A stretch of 64,000 nucleotides of DNA from Blakeslea trispora (lineage: Eukaryota > Mucoromycota > Mucoromycetes > Mucorales > Choanephoraceae), in assembly GCA_025331445.1 (NCBI GenBank), contig JAIWNE010000024.1:124001-188000 (forward strand). The letters are read 5' to 3'. Under the pieces are notes generated by a model. It was not told where the DNA came from and searched no databases. It was given only the letters and a program-made list of their open reading frames with translations. Below, one piece after another: positions 32,068 through 43,891 of the stretch. The position numbers and the translations under genes were made by a program. Within the stretch, counting starts at the first letter, position 1; each line of letters opens with the position of its first letter.

Positions 32068-33141
32068 TTAATTTATTTGTTTAGATTCAAATGCAATTTT
32101 TCCATGAACAGAAGAAGAAGTAGGAGGATGCGAATTGGTATAGGGTAGCATTTTGTGAGGTATAAGAGCTTCAGCAGCACTAGAAGGGGTATTTGTATGG
32201 TGTATCATGCAAGTTTGGGTATTGTCTGGCTGCAATCCGGCCAAAACATCATCCGTAAATAATTTGTGCGTAGGTGTAGGTACCATAAGGATATCAGCTT
32301 CTGATTCCATCAGACTTGAAGGTGGAGCAATCAAATTGGTGTTATTGGTAGGCATGGCTGCTGGTAAAGATGAAGTTTGAGAGGGGCTCATGAGAGTGGT
32401 CATAGGCTCTACAGATGTATGCATCGGTACAACAGATGAAGAGGATGGAGTCATTATGTTTGTATTGGTATGTGGTATAGATGTTGCTACAAAAACAGAT
32501 TTCTCTTGCTCTTCTTTCAGTTTCTTTCTTCTGAAATGCTGTTGCAAATTTTCAATGTCTTTCTTGATAATGTTGTGAATACCCATCATATGCAAATACG
32601 CCAAAATACTACTGATCTTTTGTCCATTATTCAATAGCTGCAAAATGAGTTCTTTCACAGGTTCTGATTGTCTTCTATGGAGACTGTAGACAGTACAATT
32701 GGTAGGTATGACATGGTTATGATCACCATGACTACGTTCAATATGCCATTTCTGTTCTATCTTTTTGGCTTTGATAAAGCATTTACAATCGGTACGTTGC
32801 GTTTCCTTTTTTCTAGATTTGACTGTCTTTGAGATCGGATGCTTGCTGCTCTTGCGATAGACACCTGCATGTTTGCACCAAAGATGTATGCTGCGATAAT
32901 TTGAGTTTTTTGTACTCATTACCACATTGTATTTCTGACCATAGCTTGCTACAGTAGTACGTAGGTCACCTACAGTATCGAATGTTGTTCCAGGTGAAAA
33001 TAATCTATTGAATTCTCGTAGAAATTCTGGCAAGTGTTCACCAGGAACAGAACTGAATGGCGTATTGGAAGGGGGCATTCGGTTACCAACAGTTGTGGTA
33101 TCAGAAGGTATATGTGAGGAGGGTATAGGACTAGAGCTCAT
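32068..33141 (-). CDS. FAR1/WRKY-GCM1-type zinc-finger protein (MULE-derived DNA-binding domain)
   Basis: Single-exon, 357 residues. Residues ~40-155 resemble the FAR1 DNA-binding domain of FRS proteins and Mutator-like transposases: a tyrosine-rich strand (SYGQKYNVVMSTKNSNYRSI), first Cys in LWCKHAGVYRK, second Cys in RTDCKCFIKAKK, and the His pair in ERSHGDHNHV, the C...C...H-x-H of the WRKY-GCM1 fold. A helical block follows (LILQLLNNGQKISSILAYLH, then a Lys/Arg/Glu-rich coil). The last 140 residues are Ser/Thr/Pro-rich and disordered. There is no DDE transposase core or terminal repeat, so this looks like a host transcription factor domesticated from, or sharing origin with, MULE transposases. 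Targets unknown. Confidence 0.75.
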   Translation of the reverse strand: MSSSPIPSSHIPSDTTTVGNRMPPSNTPFSSVPGEHLPEFLREFNRLFSPGTTFDTVGDLRTTVASYGQKYNVVMSTKNSNYRSIHLWCKHAGVYRKSSKHPISKTVKSRKKETQRTDCKCFIKAKKIEQKWHIERSHGDHNHVIPTNCTVYSLHRRQSEPVKELILQLLNNGQKISSILAYLHMMGIHNIIKKDIENLQQHFRRKKLKEEQEKSVFVATSIPHTNTNIMTPSSSSVVPMHTSVEPMTTLMSPSQTSSLPAAMPTNNTNLIAPPSSLMESEADILMVPTPTHKLFTDDVLAGLQPDNTQTCMIHHTNTPSSAAEALIPHKMLPYTNSHPPTSSSVHGKIAFESKQIN

Positions 33142-34940
33142 CTTGAAGAGAGAGAAAGAAAGAAAGAGAGAGAGCGTTTTTAAAAAAAGAAAAGGGATTC
33201 AACTGTAGAAAAAAAAATAGGCATTAAAGTAGAGTCACAAGTTAGAAAATAAAGTGACGTCTTGACTATCGTTTTTTTTCCTCTCCTCTCTCTTTCTTGA
33301 AAGCAAGTGCAAATAAAATAAACAAATGCAATAAGATGCACACAGGCACCAAAAAAAAAAAATCAAAATCAAAATCAAACTCAGGTTAATGAATTTTGTC
33401 ACCAACCGTGCGTTCTTGAAAAAATTTGCTTCTACTTTTTAACTTTTGAAAACGTAGCATAAAGTAGATGCTACGTTCAAGACACAAAAGAGCTAATGCC
33501 GATTCTATGCAATTTGATCAGGGTACTTGATAAACAAATACTGTTTAGCCTCTCTAAAGTTATTTACTCAATATGAGACATTTCATAAGAATGAATCAAT
33601 TAGCTTCATTCTGTCTTAAGTCATTAGTTTAAAGATGGAAACGATAACCGAGGCAAACCCACTCGTTGTCAATTGGATCTCGAGAAACAACTGCTACGTC
33701 AAAATTATGCAAAAAAAAAAAAATAGAGACTATGACATAGTGGGCGTCTTTTTTTTTACTCTGTTGTCAATTTCATTTTCCGTTTTGAGAAAGCCCAAAA
33801 AAAAAGGGGGGACTATTTTTGTCACTTTGGAAGAGGAAAGGGTTACGGGCATAAAGATACTTGAACGATTTGTACAAAAGATCTATTAGAAATGGACAAA
33901 CTATGTTGAATTGAGCTATTAGGTTGTTAAGCTATATTTCAGTGTATTCACATCTTGTTGAGTATCCAGTAATTTGATTTCTTAAAATAGGTAGGCTCTC
34001 AAGTGAGAGGGGGAACAGCTTATTATCATTCACGCTTAGTTTCACGAAATTTAAAATGGTATTATTCAATGTTTGTTATTGCGTTTTTTTATATATAACA
34101 AGTGAACCAGCAAGTAATCTATTATCATTGCTGAGATAAATCAGAGATTCTAACTTGGTTTGACTACATGAGCCCCTGGTTTTGTCTTTCTGTACCAGGT
34201 CTAAAACTGTCATGTACACAGCTATTCCTCTTCTTGAAAAAAATTACTATCAAGTCAACAGGAGAAGATGGAACTACTTGATTTTGCATTGAATAATCAT
34301 ACAAGATGTAAGAAGAGAAAACCAAGTCATCAATATATATGTGTGTTTATAGAATCATGTTATGCCTTTGGGTTAAGCCAATTGAATCAGTTATTGTTCC
34401 TGAATTGGCATACATCAGAGTTTATTCTGATAGGCTTTTGTCTACTTTAAATTCCTTTGATTGTGATAAGGCCAGCTTTTATTGTTTTGAACTTGACTTT
34501 AAGGTATAGCACATTTCTGAACTGAAAATTGTGGTTACAAAATAAGATGCCACTTTTTCATACACTATTTAACAGACAATTCTTTCTTTTTGTTTTTTTA
34601 CTTCTAGATGAGCATATATCACTTGGATGGTAAAGTACTGTTCACTTGTATCCAAGTAACTACAAGCCCTTTTTCTACTCTACTGTCACTATACACTAAA
34701 GAAAAAGATGAAAAAAATAAAAAGTGATTGTTCTCCATTTTCATGTTCCTTTTCAATTATAATGAATCAAAGTGATTCGACGAAAGTGCTTATGTCATTT
34801 TATAACGGAACTTGTATTTATAGATATTTGATTGGTCAACTAAAGTAACAGCTTGAGGGCCTGCAGATTATGAGAGGGAAGGAAAGTAAAAAATTGTTTT
34901 CTTCTCTTCTTTACACCCTACTCTTATTTAATTAAAAAAA
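33142..34940. other. Divergent intergenic region, no gene recognised
   Basis: 1.8 kb between the starts of the FAR1-type gene (-) and COX7A (+). AT-rich with purine runs just upstream of the FAR1-type start (33150-33195). Open frames at 33635-33889 and 34268-34450 have no recognisable domain. Confidence 0.5.
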
Positions 34941-35280
34941 ATGTCTCTTGTCAACAGACCCAACAACGTTCAAGCTTACCAAAAGTTCTACCAAGTAATG
35001 TGATTGAACACAAAAAAAAAAGCTTAATAGCCATACTAAATATATGTATTAGGCTCCCTCCAACACTCTCTTGTACCTCCGTGGTCCTAGAGATAAGCTC
35101 TTTGTTTACTCTACCTTCGCCGTTCTCGGTGCTGGTCTCCTTGGTTCCCTTTACGGTGCTGTCAACATGGCTCGTGTATGTACTAGAGCAATTTTTTATT
35201 TTATTTTTTTGACAGTTTGTTTGTTTTGTGTTGCACATGTGTTGCTAATCTTATTTCTTTAACAGGGCAAGAAGAACTAA
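34941..35280 (+). CDS. COX7A: Cytochrome c oxidase subunit VIIa family protein
   Basis: Small inner-membrane subunit of respiratory complex IV. Exons 34941-34994, 35053-35175 and 35266-35280 give 63 residues; the last exon encodes only GKKN and the stop. The sequence shows the usual order: NNVQAYQKFYQ, LYLRGPRDKLFVYSTFAVLG, one transmembrane helix (LGAGLLGSLYGAVNMAR) and a lysine-rich C-terminus. Length fits fungal COX7A-type subunits. Three exons in a 192-nt coding sequence is dense but all junctions are canonical and in phase. Confidence 0.9.
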
Positions 35281-36654
35281 GCAAACAAATAATTGGATGA
35301 TAGACGTAAACATGTGTTTCTCGGTCAAACACTTGACAACATTTATTGTCAAGCTTTGGCATGAATGAAAACAAAAAAGAAAATAAAATATTTGGCATAA
35401 AGAACACAACAAATGTCTATTTTTTTTTTCTTTAAGGAATAGTTCATGAAAATCAGTTTGTTCGAAACACGCAATAGACTATTGATCTTTAAAATCACTG
35501 CATGAATCAACCATTTTGTCCGAACATGTTCAACCTTTGATTTACTTTTAGGTTTTTATATTTTACATGGCGTCTAGTTGTATGTAGAAGCTTGATTTGC
35601 AATAGAGCTTCATTTTGCTTTGTTTCATTTTTTTTTCTTTCCTTTTTGTTGAAAAAACAAACTACAGTCAACCATATAGAGCTTGGCGTTCACATCTACA
35701 TATATATATGGAAGATATAGAGATCGACAATTGTACACAACGTTGCCGCTTCAAAAAAAAACCTAAACTCTATAGATTTAACTGTGTCGATATCATAGCG
35801 CTGTATGCTCTAAATCAGGCTTGCTATCTCAAGCATTGTGAACTTCACCTCTCATCCATAACCAAGAATACTTTTCATCTGCCTCCTTGTCTTGATAAAT
35901 GAGACTGAAGAACTTGAGTTTGTTGAATAGAATAAAGATGATGGCATCAAAACTATCCAAGAGCAACATAGTGTCTCTGAACATGAATGCCAAAATAAAG
36001 TGATGAGTTCTTAAAAAAGTTTCAAGCGAAAATCTTTTTTTCATACAAAAGTACTTGGAACAAAACTGAGAAAGTATGATCCATTGCTTTTCATAAAAAC
36101 TGTAAGCACAGATATCTTAAAAGTTGATCAGTATGAAAGAAAATCACAAAGAACACAAGGAAGAAGTTTCAGAAGCGGTAAGAGAGCTTATCGACTTTTT
36201 TGCTTGCCTCACAATTATTCCTGAGTTGCTTAAAAAAACTGTCATCATCCAATGTCAACTACAGGATGGCAAAATTGGTTTTGTGATTTCACTTTCTGGT
36301 GCTGCTTATATCAAGCATCTTTGGTTTTGAGATTGCAAACCCAGATAATACTTTTGAAACCAAAGATTACTTATTGGTTTCTTTGGAATTTGATTTATGC
36401 CATAACTCTTGACATGTATCAAGCTCAATAGGTAAGCTAGTTTGCTATTCAGGATTAGACTTGCTTTCTTTTAAGATAGATATCAACCAAGCCTTATTGA
36501 AGTCCTTTGGGCATGAATAAGTTTAATGAAATCTTTTAAATACTATAAATTGAAACAATCAAACCATCTAGGTATAGCTGTACACACATGCAAAAAGAGA
36601 AAAGACATGATCTATTGTTTCGTACACATGAACTTTTTGCTCTTTCCGCTATAT
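35281..36654. other. Convergent intergenic region, nothing certain
   Basis: Between the stops of COX7A (+) and the ORP gene (-). A plus-strand frame at 36124-36330 (starting MISMKENHKEHKEEVSEAVR) has a protein-like composition but no domain or promoter support, so it is not called as a gene. Confidence 0.45.
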
Positions 36655-39510
36655 TCACCACAATGGAAATTGATCTTTAGGCCATTGACCAGACTCACGT
36701 GCAGGCCAGTATTGCTCAGTGTATTGCCACTCATTACCTTCTCTTGTAAACCATCGTGGAGTCCATTCCTTGCCTGCTAGCTCAAACTCTTTTCTTCTAT
36801 CTCTCTGCTGTTGTTCGAGTCTCAGTTTTTCTTGATCAGCCTCATCTACTCGACCTGTTTATAGCATTTGGCTTAGTACACTAACAAAAGAAAATAGTTT
36901 TGGTTCAGGTAGATTCAAAAAACTCACCTTCTTCATAAAGCCTTTGATCAGGTCTAAGTCTTGTATCAGTGATAGGTAGCTTGCCTTCTTCTAGTTCTGT
37001 AATTTCATTCAACTCTGTCGCAAACTTTGTAAAACCAAAATACTTTTCATGGTCATTGATGCCTGGTGAACGTGCCGTCCATAAAACTTGAAGTCTGTTT
37101 TTGTCCATGTCCACCTCTTCATTTAATCCTTCGCTCCATTTTCCAGACACACGACGCACCTTTCTGTCATTGGCGTCATATAGTGTAGCAGTGACTTCGT
37201 TGCGCTTGGTAGGGGCACCAAATAGACCACCACCTGTGCCTTCCTTAAATACAATGACAGCATATTCACCTGTGGTTTGGTTGATTACTTTGCATTCTCC
37301 TGAATGCTCGAGGTATTTTTCGCCAGCAATCATGTTCTTGATCCAGCTTGAAGGCTTGGAGAAACAATAGTGGTCATCATGGCCTGTTAAGGTCACATAA
37401 AAGTTTCCTTCTGTTATAAACTCCATAGACTTGCCCCAAAATTTACTTTTAATGCAAGTTGACTGCCAGTATTTGAATCCTTTTGATTCAGCATGAGCTG
37501 CAACAATTAATGGATTATGCGAAACTTTTTCGGAAATATATCGAAATCCTTTATCAGGGCGAATGGCTTCATATGTTTCTGACATCAGCGGGTTGAAGGG
37601 CTTTCGGCCAGTACGATATTGTGTAGATGCATAGGTCGAGATAGAAAAGACAGCTACATACATCAAGCGCTCAATTGAGTCAGAGAGTGTAGCAGCTTTG
37701 TCGAGTAGTTCCGAATATTCAAGCTCTTCACAGGCTTTTTGAAGCAGGTTGAGTGGTTCGTTCATGCTAACGGGCATAGCGATTGTGGACAAGTCCTTGC
37801 CTACATTTTTTCGAAAGATGGCTAAAGCTGATCCTGCATCTGCTACAGCTGGAGAAGGAAGTTTTGTACGACGTGTTACTGTGGCCATTGAATCCAGATT
37901 TAAAGCTTGATGTGCGCTGAGAGAGGCTACTAAATCGCATTAATGTCATGTTTATATATCCAAATTGGAAACTGTCTACTCACTACTATCTTCATCACTA
38001 CTGTCATCAATAGTAGATCCTTGGTCCATGACCTCTTCTTCCTCTTCTTCTCCGTCACTTAGCACAATATCCTCTGCATCAAAGAATTGTTCTGAATAAC
38101 CAGACATGTGAGAGTATATACTTGAGGTGCGGTTGATAGCCTCATGATCTTCGGGAATGGAGCCATCGGATGGCTGTACGATAGGCGACATAGACCCAGA
38201 GCGACGATAGCTGATTGCAAATTGACTTTGAATACTTTTCCAGCGTGCTGATTGTTCTTGTGTGCTTGTCATCAATTGATTTTTGCATGTATTTAGTTGC
38301 TCCATCAAGTCTTCTACAAACGATAATGCATTGTTGCTGTCTAACACCTTTTCAAGCTCCTGTATCGTTGTATCCAACTGAGCAGTCTCTTTCTTTTGTT
38401 CAAGAGATGCTTCAAGGCCATGTTCAATATCTGCGCGAATACGTCGAGTGTCCAGTACGTTATTGCGGCTACTTGAGGCTCTCTTTGTAGCTAAACTGAT
38501 GCTGCTTTTATTGTTGCTGTTGTTATTGCTGTATTCTTCTATTAACGTCTGCTCATCCAATCCACCATTCTTTCGACGAACATCTGTCAAGGCGCTTTGC
38601 CACAATTGATAGTCTGACTCAGTCAATGTCTTGAGCTGATATAACATGGTACCCGAGTCAATATTGATCTGGCGTAAATTTGGCGTATATGAGATAGTGG
38701 AAACTAAAATCTGGATCGAGCCTCGAGTCACTGTGTTTTGTGAGGTAGCATAAGAGAGTACGCCTGTAGGTGACAATGTAAACCATCGCTTAGCCCAACC
38801 CTGCATTCTCTTACGCTTCTTTTTCAAAAGCCATCCTGAAACTTCATCTGAAAGTTTGTTTACATCACCAGGTGCTCCCAAGGCAATTGAATAAGTCAGC
38901 ATTTTAGGTGTGTTTCTTGAGAATGAATTATCTAAATTAAATAAAGGAAATTAGTTTAGCCGCAATGGAGATAGATGCTGTACTGCTTACCAAACACCAA
39001 GACATAATTACCGGGCTCGTCTACAACAAATGTGCCTTCTACCTTCTGGTCAGACGATTGTGCATGTTGAACGGGAATTATTTCTTCCATGCCACCATCC
39101 TTCAGTTTTGAGGCAGCCACCGATTTTGAGCGGGGTCTATTAGGTGATATTGGTTGATTATGAATAGACTTATTGGAATCGGTTGTATCATGATCATCCT
39201 CTAAAAAAAAATAAGGCAATTGATATGAGTGTTTCCTCTATGTTGTGTTAGCCTTACCTTGTATAGTTGCAGGTCGAACTAGCTGATCTGTAGAAGCTGG
39301 CATCTGCTTCTTTTGCAATTGTTGAGCGCGAAAGATAATGTCAGATGAGTTGGGTAAAGGCTCTTTGCCTTTTCTTCGAAACAAGCCGAAAGATATGTTG
39401 TTCTTTTTTGTAGTAAAAGACCACCGAAGAACAGTGCCTTTGGTAGGCACATAAATGTTATGTAAATGAGCGTCTCTAGGTTGAACTTGTACTACTTCCA
39501 TCAATATCAA
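36655..39510 (-). CDS. Oxysterol-binding protein-related protein, Osh3 type (GOLD-PH-FFAT-ORD)
   Basis: Lipid-transfer protein of ER contact sites. Exons 39510-39258, 39200-38991, 38931-37984, 37929-36928 and 36854-36655 give 870 residues; an ATG at 39501 could be the start. Order: GOLD domain (residues ~1-165: VLRWSFTTKKNNISFGLFRR ... TFVVDEPGNYVLVFDNSFSR), PH domain (~180-280: SGWLLKKKRKRMQGWAKRWF), coiled coil, an FFAT-like motif near 435 (EQFFDAED in an acidic patch) for VAP binding, then the ORD (~500-870: PFNPLMSETYEAI, GECKVINQTTG, RWFTREGNEWQYTEQYW). The ORP fingerprint EQVSHHPP reads EKVSHNPL here. GOLD plus PH is diagnostic of the Osh3 group. Confidence 0.92.
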
Positions 39511-40666
39511 CGAAACAATAGAAAAACAATAATAATAATAAAAATAATAAAAACAAAAACAAAAAAATAAGAAAAGCTTAGAGGCACAATAATAGTAATG
39601 AAATCATACCATGCTTGCTCAATGATTTAATGACTTAATCAAGCTCGAAATGGTTGAATCAATGCTAATTGGTGAAACAATGACACTAATGAATGAGCAT
39701 GCTTTATCTTTACAAATATAATCATGAAGCTGAGCTTTTCTTCTTCTTTCAATTCTATAGATTTATTTCAGACCATTGAGTAATAAACTGGCCGATAGGG
39801 GGAAAAAAACGTTGTGTTTGAAGTGAATTATAATGATATTCTTGAATTGGCCAATCAAATCCATGTATTCTAAATGCTTCCAATTTTAGGTTTGATTTTT
39901 AAAGGCTGTCCAAGATGGTAGTAATCCCTCCCTATAAATCTACCTTTTTTTTTGTCTAATTGAGCTTATTGGCCTCTTTTTTCTCTTTTAGTAGTAAAGC
40001 TAGATTATTTTCATGAAATAATCAAACAAGAAATGCAATCTGTGATAAGCATCCTTTGATGCCTACTGCTTCAGTATTACTTTAGATGCAAGCAAACACA
40101 TTCAGGGCATTCCGTTAAGCAGCTACAAGGTCTTTGAGAGCTATCTTTCTATACATTTCAAGCAGTACAACATATCCATTGTAAATGTTATGAGCTGAAA
40201 GGCCCTGATTTGTTATGAATAGCAAATGTATAACAAAATGAAGAAAGCAACTGCTCAAAATTTCAAACCAAATCATTGGCACTGCTCGTGAGGGTGTCCT
40301 TGAAAAGGAATTTTTGTTATTTTCGCTTAAAGCTCAAACAAAAGTATCTTTCTCGAATTACACACCAAAAAGAAAAAAATTACTAAGCATTTTTTCTATG
40401 CAAAAGTGATTGTTATGCAATATGTTCAACCTCACCACATTTTATAGTACTAAGTTCTGGTTTTTGAGGTACTTGTACAGAGCTTTTGCTCCTCATAAAC
40501 AAGACGTTAGTGAGGTGTTATGTTTCTTTGAATATAGCTTTAACTTACAGTTGAACAGATGCAAGTCGTTTTGTTCGACCGGACTTTGGCTTTCCCATTT
40601 ATTACCATACTTTTTTAATGCGAGCCTCTTTTTTTTTTTCTTCTTCTTTCTTTCCAACATAAAATC
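39511..40666. other. Divergent intergenic region
   Basis: 1.16 kb between the starts of the ORP gene (-) and the NADH pyrophosphatase gene (+), presumably both promoters. A/AAT-rich near 39525-39570; T/C-rich just before 40667. No gene recognised. Confidence 0.5.
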
Positions 40667-42385
40667 ATGGGTTCGAACGATATTTTCGAAGCAGCTGCTT
40701 CAGGCGATTTAGAATTCCTGAAAAACAACACATCGCTTATCAACCAAAAAAATGAGCGCAACTGGACCCCTCTTCACTTTGCTGCTCGATACGGACAATT
40801 AGAAGCAGCCAAGTTTTTAAAAGAAAAAGGTGCTGATATTACTGCTGTTAATGCAGAGAACAAAACAGCTGCTCAGGTGGCCAAAGTGTGGAGCAATGAA
40901 GCTGTAGCCAAGTTATTGGATATACAAGAACCTAATAAAGAATCTCCTTTTCCTAAAAATCAAGTAGCCCTGTTTGCAGGCAGTCCATTGAATAGGTAAA
41001 TAAGGACAAATGATGTTTGGTTTCGGTTAGATGGTTGACTTTTTTTTTCGAATGTACTTAAGATTTGGTTGGAAGAGAAACGATCATTCATTTCTGGCTT
41101 CAAAAGCACGCGCAAACAATTCCAAGTATTTGGTGCTAAATGAACTCAAAGCCATGTATAATGCAGAAGGCAATTTACAATACCTTGGCTATTCAGATGT
41201 TGCTTCTGCAGTTGATCGTGTTTACCTCCAAGATTCAGCAGTACCCGAAAATTCTGATACAACTCTTGTGTTCTTGGGGATAGATGAGCGTCAGAAAGAG
41301 GAAAGCATAGCCTACTGGGCCTTAGATATCACACCCAAGGGAACATATGAGCAAGAGTATGCAAAGCTCATTCAGGGTATGAAAAAAAAAAGAGAAAGAA
41401 ATAGAAAAGTAGAAAGTAACATGAATGCAACAAATGTCAATAGAATTGGAATCACAAGGTTTCGAGTTTATTCGCACACTTCCTCGTGCATTTTCAATGG
41501 ACAAAGAAGCTAGTTCGATCCTTGCTCAAGCTGCTGCAATGGGTAATTAAACAAATGAAAAAAGACTGATTGTTTATCCAATTCGATTAATTGTGGTTTC
41601 TCTACCTTTGCCAGTGGACTGGAATGTTCGCAATTCTTACTGTACTGGCTGTGGTAAGCGAACAATATCAGTTGAAGCTGGCTACAAACGTCATTGTATT
41701 GCCGACGATGCTACACAGAAATGTATCAGCCACACAGGAGTTCAAAACATCACTTATCCCAGAACAGGTTAGCCATACAAAAGAGGTTAGGATTTGACTT
41801 ATTCGAGGTGTTAACATATCTATAGACCCTGTGATAATTGTCTGTATTGTACACCCTAATGGCGATAAAATCTTGTTGGGTCGAATGAAGAAATGGCCTG
41901 CAAAGATGTATTCTTGTATTGCAGGTAATTTGTCATTGACACGATGTTGGATTTTTTTTTTGGTTCTAAAGATATAAAACGTTTAGGATTCGTGGAAGCT
42001 GCAGAATCATTGGAAGAAGCAGTCCGCCGTGAAGCGTTTGAAGAGGCTGGTATTGTTGTGGACCGTGTAGCCTATCATAGTAGTCAACCCTGGGTAATCT
42101 TCTTTTTTGTAGAGTATTAAAATGTGGCATTTAACAACTTTTACTTAGCCATTTCCAAACTCGTTAATGCTTGGTTTCATTGCTGAAGCTGTTTCGACTC
42201 AGATTAATTATGCAGACGACGAATTAGAAAAGGCTGCTTGGTTTAGTCGCTCTGAAGTCATGGCTGCCCTAAATGGAGATCCCACTGCGCCATTTTCTAT
42301 GCCTCCTAAAGGTGCCTTAGCTCATACTTTAATTGACGCTTGGATGAACGATAGAAGATGGAATCCTACAATCGCCAAGATGTAA
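40667..42385 (+). CDS. NADH pyrophosphatase, NUDT12-like with ankyrin repeats
   Basis: Nudix hydrolase that cleaves NAD(H) (and NAD caps on RNA in the animal enzyme) to NMN(H) and AMP. Seven exons: 40667-40995, 41063-41376, 41444-41542, 41615-41767, 41826-41924, 41987-42093, 42149-42385; 445 residues, near human NUDT12. Residues ~1-90 are ankyrin repeats ([20 protein letters not shown]). A zinc ribbon follows ([20 protein letters not shown], then C), then the Nudix box [20 protein letters not shown] with AG (G-x5-E-x7-R-E-x2-E-E-x-G complete) and the class signature SQPWPFPNS. The C-terminus Ala-Lys-Met fits a non-canonical peroxisomal PTS1, in line with peroxisomal relatives. Confidence 0.94.
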
Positions 42386-42885
42386 TTAAATGTATTACAG
42401 TGAACTTTGAGTAACAACCTCCATTTGCTTTTCTGTTTCTTTTTTGTGAGATTTCTTTTGGTCTTTGAGTGTGATGTCTTCAATCTTAAGTAACTGAAAT
42501 AGGTACCATCTCTCTTTTGCATAGATTGTTATACCGTTTACAGAAGCAGGTTATACACCAATAGAAAATCGATCCAAGAGTAGATACTGTAGTGTCATTC
42601 TATTAAAGAGAAAATAAAGCCATATTCTACAGGCAACGAATGATATTTGGTTTTGATCTGAAATAAATATAGCGTGCATGTGGCTATCCTCTTACTAATT
42701 TTTTGTGCCTTCTTCAGATTTTGCATATGAGCCCTCAAGTGGTATATGCCTCTTTTTTTTTTTTCTCGGGGCGGAGGTTTAAAGCCTCTGAATAAAACGC
42801 AAATAAATAAGAGCTATTTTTACTTCTCTAATTTCTAACCTTTCTTTTCTTTTAAACTTCTCAACTTTCAAATATACCTTTCAGT
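42386..42885. other. Intergenic spacer between two plus-strand genes
   Basis: 500 bp, AT-rich; T10-11 run near 42753-42764 and a T/C-rich stretch just before the penta-EF-hand start. Holds that gene's promoter by position; nothing else seen. Confidence 0.5.
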
Positions 42886-43891
42886 ATGTCTTATCAGCCT
42901 CCTCCTCAATACGGTCACCAAGAAGCACAAGGTGGCTATAGCAATCAACAACAATATTATGGTCAGCAACAACAAGGTAAGTAACATATCCATATTTCAG
43001 TACATCTCTTTTCCATATTTTTTTTTCTTTGGAAAAAGAGGAAAAAGCAGTTTGAATTAATCGTGTGATTCCAACTCCTTTAGCCGCCCCTGGCGTCCCT
43101 GACCAGCAATTATATGGCTGGTTCAAAGCAGTTGATACAGATGGTTCTGGCCAACTTTCTGCTGATGAACTTCAAAGAGCTTTAATTAATGGTGATTGGA
43201 GCCCTTTCAATATTGAAACCGTTCGTCTTATGGTCAATATGTTCGACAGTGGTAATGTATCTTACATAAAAAAAAAAGAAACTAGCGATATACAAGAAGC
43301 ATGTGTATAGAGCATTAAGAAAAAAGGGAACTAGACAATGATATATTGAGCAAGCTAACATGCTATTTTATTCTATATAGACAACAGTGGTACTATTGGC
43401 TTCAATGAATTTGCTGGATTATGGAAGTATATTGAAGACTGGAAACGATGCTTCCAGGCCTTTGATGTTGATCGTTCTGGCAGTATTAATGAATCCGAAA
43501 TGGCTAATGCCTTAAGATCCTTTGGTTTCAATGTTTCTCCCAAATTTATTCACACACTGATACAAAAGTTCGACCGTTATGGTAAGATTCTCTAACAATT
43601 TAAAATGCATTTCAAAAAAAATGTATTAACTTGTATGATATTAACAGCTACTATTAAAAAAACAGGAAAGGGTGACGTTACTTTTGATAACTTTGTCCAG
43701 GCTTGTGTTACTGTAAAGACTTTGACTGATTCATTCAGACAATTCGATAACGATAATGATGGTTGGGTTCAAATTAACTATGAGCAGGTGAGTGGTTTGT
43801 TTTCTCTTGTGCAGAATATAAATAGTAATATCATATGAACATTTCATTCTTGCAATAGTTTTTGGAATTAGTTGTTCGCCAACGCGCTTAA
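42886..43891 (+). CDS. Penta-EF-hand calcium-binding protein (ALG-2/peflin, Pef1 type)
   Basis: Calcium sensor of the PEF family, which acts in membrane trafficking and, in yeast Pef1, polarity. Exons 42886-42976, 43084-43251, 43381-43581, 43666-43787 and 43859-43891 give 204 residues. A Gln/Gly/Tyr/Pro-rich leader (YQPPPQYGHQEAQGGYSNQQ) of about 35 residues precedes five EF-hands; clear loops are DTDGSGQLSADE (EF1), DNSGTIGFNE (EF2, split by an intron), DVDRSGSINESE (EF3), a degenerate GKGDVTFDNF (EF4) and DNDNDGWVQINY (EF5). EF1 and EF3 keep all canonical ligands. The dimerising C-terminus ends FLELVVRQRA. Confidence 0.92.

Noticed and set aside
36124..36330. Possible 68-codon plus-strand gene
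   Set aside because: Protein-like composition but no domain, no clear promoter and position in a convergent 3' region; not enough support.
40660..40680. GGTTCGAAC-like B box
   Set aside because: It falls in the coding start of the NADH pyrophosphatase and lacks any tRNA fold.
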